From positions 1-54,997 of the forward strand of contig JAFYAC010000068.1 of NCBI GenBank assembly GCA_017540905.1: DNA of 54,997 nucleotides, given 5' to 3'. Source of the DNA: Kiritimatiellia bacterium. Its GTDB lineage: Bacteria > Verrucomicrobiota > Kiritimatiellia > CAIQIC01 > Lenti-01. A program made the position numbers and the translations under genes. This document shows positions 51,311 through 54,997 of this stretch, piece by piece. Below the pieces are notes generated by a model that was not told the origin of the DNA, did no database searches, and was given only the letters and a program-made list of their open reading frames with translations. Each line of letters opens with the position of its first letter. Within the stretch, counting starts at the first letter, position 1.

Positions 51311-51767
51311 GCGCTACTCGTGCGTGGCCCCCTTACCAGAAGGCGAAGGGAACTTCGCGGCCGATCCCTCCTTCGTCGGTGATGGAGACTATCACCTCCG
51401 CGCTGGTTCACCGTGCGTGGACACCGGCGAGGTGCAGGAATGGATGGCGTTGGCGTACGACTTCGACGGCCAGCGCCGCGTTGAGTTCGGCGAGGAGGGC
51501 GACGGCCGCGACATCTGGGTGGACATCGGGACGGACGAGGCGGCGTTGGATGCCGTGGAAGCGCCGTCGGCGTCGAAGCCGTGGTGGACGTGGCGGGTGG
51601 TGTGGGACGCGAAGCTACAACTACAACGCACCGGAACCCTGCTGGATGGGGCCGCATGGGAGAATGTCGGGGTCAGTTTCACGGCGACGAACGGGGTATG
51701 GACGGCGGACGAAACGTTCGGGCTGCCGGGGAGTTGCTTCTACCGCCTGCTGTGGCGAAAGGAATAG
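51309..51767 (+). pseudogene. 3' end of a secreted beta-helix-type repeat protein, 5'-truncated
   Basis: The open frame (about 152 codons) has no credible start; the first GTG at 51309 sits at the end of the purine tract. The text YSCVAPLPEGEGNFAADPSF, GDGDYHLRAGSPCVDTG, DFDGQRRVEFG and VDIGTDE is the standard C-terminal end of right-handed beta-helix surface proteins in PVC bacteria. A last strand-rich domain ends with FGLPGSCFYRLLWRKE. The N-terminal helix coils and signal peptide are missing. It is a decayed remnant, on the strand opposite to the intact surface operon. Confidence 0.65.
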
Positions 51768-52365
51768 GGAGCAAAGAGCGAATGGCGGACATCGCTTGAT
51801 TTGCTCCTCCTGTGTCGGCTACATTGATTTCCGAAAAGCCCGCAGAGGGAGCGACCGGCGGCAAAACCGGTTGCGTTCTGTGGGTTTTCGCATTCACGCT
51901 CCAAGGGCCATCCCACCCGTCCCACCTCCACTGGAAACCAGACTGAAGGGGGCATGAACTGTTTGGGTGCTTCACCCCTCTGCTCATGAATGGTTCTGAT
52001 AGCTAAAGGAAAAGCCCCCCTCCAGGAGGTCCCCTTGCCCGCCCCTGGCTCCGCCACCATCCCTTCTTTCGACCGATCCGTCAAAGTCACCGTTAATACC
52101 ACCGGGCTTGAGAGGCGAGAAACGCACCACCGAGCCGCTAGTCAGAATCACCATTCAGCACTCTCTCCTTGAACTTCAAATTCGCCTTCCAATAGCTAAA
52201 GAAAGCAGCATCAATGCCAATCTCCCTTTTCCCCGCCCGCCCCCCACCCACCGCCGCAACTCCGCCACACCCCCGGCCTCTCGCCTCTTGTTGCCCACTT
52301 CCCAGGGGGAGGGAGAGTAGGCCTGCACAAGGCAAGCCCACTCTCCCTCCCCGTCCGCCGTCGTC
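51768..52365. other. Non-coding gap holding repeat copies 2 and 3
   Basis: No convincing gene lies here. Copy 2 of TTCTGATAGCTAAAG is at 51994-52008 and a diverged copy TTCCAATAGCTAAAG at 52187-52201. C-rich sequence follows each. The left part (51780-51900) carries no recognisable relic. Confidence 0.5.
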
Positions 52366-53487
52366 CTATGCCGACCTGCGCACGAACACCAGCGTCGGCG
52401 GGAGTCGGTTCCCGCAACGCTCGATGGTCGCATTCACTTCGGCGGGGTTCAGCCCGGCGAGCTTCAAGGCCGACTTCAGCTCGGTCTGATTCACCGACAG
52501 GCATCCCCGGTACTTGTCAGCCGAGAGGTATGGCTTGAGTATCTCCCAGGCTTGCTGGACATCGGGGATGACTAACCGCCCTTTGCGCTCTTGGGTCGTG
52601 TAGTAGATGCCGTTGCTCTCGTCTTGGATGGCGATGCCCGCCTTGGCATCTGCCGACGCGTGTTCCTTGATGGCCTCACCCCATTTGATGACGGCATCGG
52701 CCAACACGCACAGCTGGGCCTTCCTGGCAGGGGAGAACTCCGGCCAGTGTTCGGGTGCATCCGCGAGCGTGCCCGCCACGTTTTGTGCGACGACACGCGG
52801 GGCTTGGCATTCCGCAAAGCTGGCGCACAAGTTGCACCAGCCGGACTGAACCGGGGAAAGCGGCTCCGGTGAGTGCATGATGGCATCGATGCGCCCGTAG
52901 ACTTCCACGTACTCCCTCCAAGCCTGGGCAATCGGAAGGGCCTCGTGCGTCACCCACCCTGAATCAGCATAAGCCATGTGCAGGTGTATGGTAGCCGGTA
53001 CGGGGCCCTCTCCGATCAACCCGAAGGCGTAGGGAAGCAGTTGCGGTCGGTAAGCACGGTCAGGATTCTCGACCATCTTGAGGTCTACGACATGCAGGTC
53101 GCCGCCCGTCTCTTGCCAGGCAACATCCACACGTCCGTAGATCTCCGTCTTGGCGCCGCCGGGGGTGTAAACCTGGACGCGCTCTTCGATCCACCATCGT
53201 TGGGGTGTTCCAGCCATGGCGAGAATCGATTCCGCTGCCCGTATCACGTTCTCCTCGAAGGTGTCGCGGGGCTCGTGCTTGTTGCCTTTCAACACCGCCT
53301 CGAAGATGGCGTGCAGTTCAGTCCCCCGTTCCGCGGCATCTCCTCCGGGCTTCCCCTGCCAGCACGGACACTCCATGAGCGCAGGCCAGCGGGAAGGACC
53401 GAAGGGATGGTGGGAGGAACGGTCGTCGGCAGGGTTGTCAACCGTTCCCGCAGAGGGGACGCTCATTGGAGTTGTATCTCTGGGCAT
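52366..53487 (-). CDS. DUF2800 PD-(D/E)XK nuclease, phage recombination partner
   Basis: This is a 373-residue protein. After a short Pro/Ser-rich start comes HPFGPSRWPALMECPCWQGK, the family's opening. AERGTELHAIFEAVL, YGRVDVAW and LHVVDLKMVENPDRAYRPQL supply the RecB-like active site (Asp...DLK, Gln). A Cys group WCNLCASFAEC (about 205-215) may hold a metal or Fe-S centre, as in Cas4-like enzymes. Such proteins act as 5'-3' exonucleases beside a RecT/Bet annealase, and the Bet gene sits 12 nt upstream here. The start ATG follows AGGAGAAACTACAC. It is probably from a prophage or integrated element. Confidence 0.82.
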   Translation of the reverse strand: MPRDTTPMSVPSAGTVDNPADDRSSHHPFGPSRWPALMECPCWQGKPGGDAAERGTELHAIFEAVLKGNKHEPRDTFEENVIRAAESILAMAGTPQRWWIEERVQVYTPGGAKTEIYGRVDVAWQETGGDLHVVDLKMVENPDRAYRPQLLPYAFGLIGEGPVPATIHLHMAYADSGWVTHEALPIAQAWREYVEVYGRIDAIMHSPEPLSPVQSGWCNLCASFAECQAPRVVAQNVAGTLADAPEHWPEFSPARKAQLCVLADAVIKWGEAIKEHASADAKAGIAIQDESNGIYYTTQERKGRLVIPDVQQAWEILKPYLSADKYRGCLSVNQTELKSALKLAGLNPAEVNATIERCGNRLPPTLVFVRRSA

Positions 53488-53499
53488 GTGTAGTTTCTC

Positions 53500-54210
53500 C
53501 TACTCCAGGAAGTCACCGCTGTCGGGGATTCCCGACGGTACCAGCTCCGCTTCGGCCGGGACAGCATCCGACACGGGAGTCGATTCCACAACCGGTTCCT
53601 TTGGGGCTTCCAGTGCGGGCTTCGCGGTTTCCTTGAGGAGCTCGCTGGCCGTGGCACGGCGACCTCGCTTCGGTAGGGCTTCCGCCGCCTGTGCGATGGC
53701 GATGCGCTCCCCTTCGTCCTCGTCGTAGATTCCCGCGAAGCCGAAAGCCACGCGGGCACACTGGATGAGGGCTTTGTGGCGGAGCATCCGTCTCGGCCAC
53801 CTTTTCCACGGCTCCGTGGTGCCTTTGCACTCGGACAGCCATTCCGTAACCTTCGTGGGGTGTTGGCGGTCCTTGCGGTGGATGATGGCGGTGCAGCGGT
53901 CGTCGCCTTCCTCGAAGTCGATGCCATCGAGCGCGGGGTGCCGGTTGATGATCTTGAGCCAGCCGTCGATGGAGACGATGGGCACGACCGCTCCGCTCTT
54001 CGAGGGGAATGCGTAGAGCTCCTTGAGGATTGGATTGAGATCGTAGGTATTCGCCACCATGCACATGGCTTGGAACTCTTCGGGGGTCTGGCACTTTTCA
54101 AATGCCGTCTTCTGGAGCAGGGGAACCAGCTTCGCCGGGTCGCACTCCAGCCGGTTGGCCAAGCTCCCGATGACGGAGCGCTTGGCGTTGCTTGTTGTTT
54201 CGGTTGTCAT
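53500..54210 (-). CDS. bet: RecT/Bet-family single-strand annealing protein
   Basis: This is a 236-residue protein of the phage Bet/RecT class that anneals complementary single strands during recombination. Visible family text includes TPEEFQAMCMVANTYDLNPI, LKELYAFPSKSG, VVPIVSIDGWLKIINRHP, and RMLRHKALIQCARVAFGFAG near the end of the core. The last 60 residues are Pro/Glu-rich and probably disordered; they may bind an SSB or the nuclease. AAGGAG precedes the ATG. It forms an operon with the DUF2800 nuclease. Confidence 0.9.
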   Translation of the reverse strand: MTTETTSNAKRSVIGSLANRLECDPAKLVPLLQKTAFEKCQTPEEFQAMCMVANTYDLNPILKELYAFPSKSGAVVPIVSIDGWLKIINRHPALDGIDFEEGDDRCTAIIHRKDRQHPTKVTEWLSECKGTTEPWKRWPRRMLRHKALIQCARVAFGFAGIYDEDEGERIAIAQAAEALPKRGRRATASELLKETAKPALEAPKEPVVESTPVSDAVPAEAELVPSGIPDSGDFLE

Positions 54211-54365
54211 TGGTACTCCTTTGGTTTTTCTGTTGGTTGGTAAAAACGAGGGGCTCCGGGAGGCTCGGAATCAGGCGGCAACCCATGGACTCCACCGGAA
54301 CAGAAGGCATCACGCACCTGTTTCCCGGTAGTAACCATGGATTGCCGCCCATCCGTACTATCCCC

Positions 54366-54944
54366 TCACGGATCCATCGCGGTCTCCCGCTCTGGTTCCG
54401 ATGCGGCGGTGGTTGCATCCCGGATTGCAAGAATCCCGTCCACCACCTCGGACAGGACCTCTTTGGGCGTGTACACTTCGATTTCGATGACCCGCTGGAC
54501 GTACCTCGCGAGGAACTGGAGGATGGCGTTCACATCGTAGCCGCACCCGTAGTAGAGCTCTTCGAGAGTGCCGTCCACGAGCTCGTCGAGATGGGAATCG
54601 GGTTCTCGCTCCCGTTGTCCGGGCAGGCCCCACTCGGCCTCCTCCCAATCGTAGGGAGTACGGTATCCGCTTGGGGCGGCACCTCTGTGCAGGTTCCAGT
54701 TGCCAGACGGCCATTTGGTGTCGCTGTCCATCAGGCGCTTCGGACGCTCGAAGCACAGGCCCATAAGTCGTTCTTCGTCGATGGGGACTTCCTTCACGGA
54801 GAAGTGGAAGCTCTCCGAGAGGTCTGCCGGGGCATCGGCCAACCAGTCCTCCCAGTGGACACCCTTATCCCGGAAAATCCGGGATAAATTATCCCGATTT
54901 TCTTGCAACCCGTTGGAATGCAGGAGGATGAAAAAGCATTCCAC
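54366..54944 (-). CDS. Hypothetical protein upstream of the Bet/nuclease pair
   Basis: This is a 192-residue soluble protein that I do not recognise. It is acidic and Trp-rich (HWEDWLADAPADLSESFHFS, YDWEEAEWGLPGQRERE) and ends in a helical segment (VNAILQFLARYVQRVIEIEV). The start at 54944 has only a weak ribosome-binding site; a downstream ATG (MGLCFERPK) is possible. An inverted repeat lies within the first 30 codons (54865-54887). Position suggests an early phage-type gene. Confidence 0.55.
   Translation of the reverse strand: MECFFILLHSNGLQENRDNLSRIFRDKGVHWEDWLADAPADLSESFHFSVKEVPIDEERLMGLCFERPKRLMDSDTKWPSGNWNLHRGAAPSGYRTPYDWEEAEWGLPGQREREPDSHLDELVDGTLEELYYGCGYDVNAILQFLARYVQRVIEIEVYTPKEVLSEVVDGILAIRDATTAASEPERETAMDP
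54865..54887. promoter_or_regulatory. Inverted repeat TTATCCCGGA / TCCGGGATAA
   Basis: Two 10-bp arms are separated by AAA. A third half-site, TTATCCCG, follows at 54889-54896. It lies near the 5' end of the 54366 gene and may be an operator if translation begins downstream, or a coincidence of coding. Confidence 0.35.
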
Positions 54945-54997
54945 TGTTTGAAAAAGCGGGAAGACTTTTTCGGTTGCCGCTATGATGCGGCGGATCA

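Overview
The window looks like chromosomal DNA of an anaerobic, GC-rich bacterium of the Planctomycetes-Verrucomicrobia-Chlamydiae group, most likely a Kiritimatiellota/Lentisphaerae-type gut organism. This is an inference. It rests on the run of large signal-peptide proteins with LamG-like, lamin-tail, thrombospondin-type-3 and 'F.Y.GRL' domains, on the hybrid-cluster-protein operon with its cupin and ferredoxins, and on the intergenic palindromes. UGA is used as a stop throughout, often in ATGA/GTGA overlaps, so the code is standard.

Region 1 (1-511) is scrap. The C-terminal end of an IS630-type transposase on the plus strand abuts a broken 3' end of secY on the minus strand.

Region 2 (512-24714, all minus strand) is the main result: one 12-gene, tightly overlapping operon that reads as a compound DNA phosphorothioation (PT) defence island. 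In transcription order it holds a DUF4007 protein (SspB-like), a P-loop ATPase (SspC-like), a YhcG/DUF1016 PD-(D/E)XK nuclease, a PP-loop sulfurtransferase (SspD/DndC-like), a cysteine desulfurase (SspA/DndA-like), DptF (with an N-terminal domain resembling the ScoMcrA sulfur-binding domain), DptG, DptH (HerA/FtsK-like ATPase), a second divergent DUF4007-like protein, a second giant ATPase with the same Walker A/DEFG layout as SspC, a DUF262 protein with the DGQQR motif (SspE-like), and a Hanks-type Ser/Thr kinase. One modification module is therefore coupled to at least two possible effector modules, the second built around a duplicated DUF4007/ATPase pair and ending in a kinase.

Region 3 (25068-27316, plus) holds four small accessory genes: two unknowns, an ASCH-domain gene broken by an in-frame TGA at a probable Trp codon, and a zinc-ribbon membrane protein. 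Region 4 (27602-31555, plus) is a secreted multidomain endonuclease/exonuclease/phosphatase protein. Region 5 (31578-36302) is a nitrosative/oxidative-stress locus: a Crp/Fnr regulator divergent from a ferredoxin-type protein, a cupin protein (frameshifted at its end), a ferredoxin, hcp and a DUF488 protein.

Region 6 (36303-37360) is non-coding and full of structure: REP-like hairpins, six DnaA-box-like TGTCCACA sites beside an AT-rich stretch, a hairpin terminator, a relic of the 3' end of rpoC with an internal deletion, and four phased copies of a 19-bp palindrome. Region 7 (37364-51007, minus) is an operon of seven secreted proteins, including one of 2572 residues, headed by a possible 35-codon leader ORF. 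Region 8 (51171-54997) holds a truncated beta-helix-type gene end and a phage-derived recombination pair (RecT/Bet plus a DUF2800 PD-(D/E)XK nuclease) with an unknown upstream gene. A 15-bp repeat lies at the right edge of region 3 and at the left edge of region 8.
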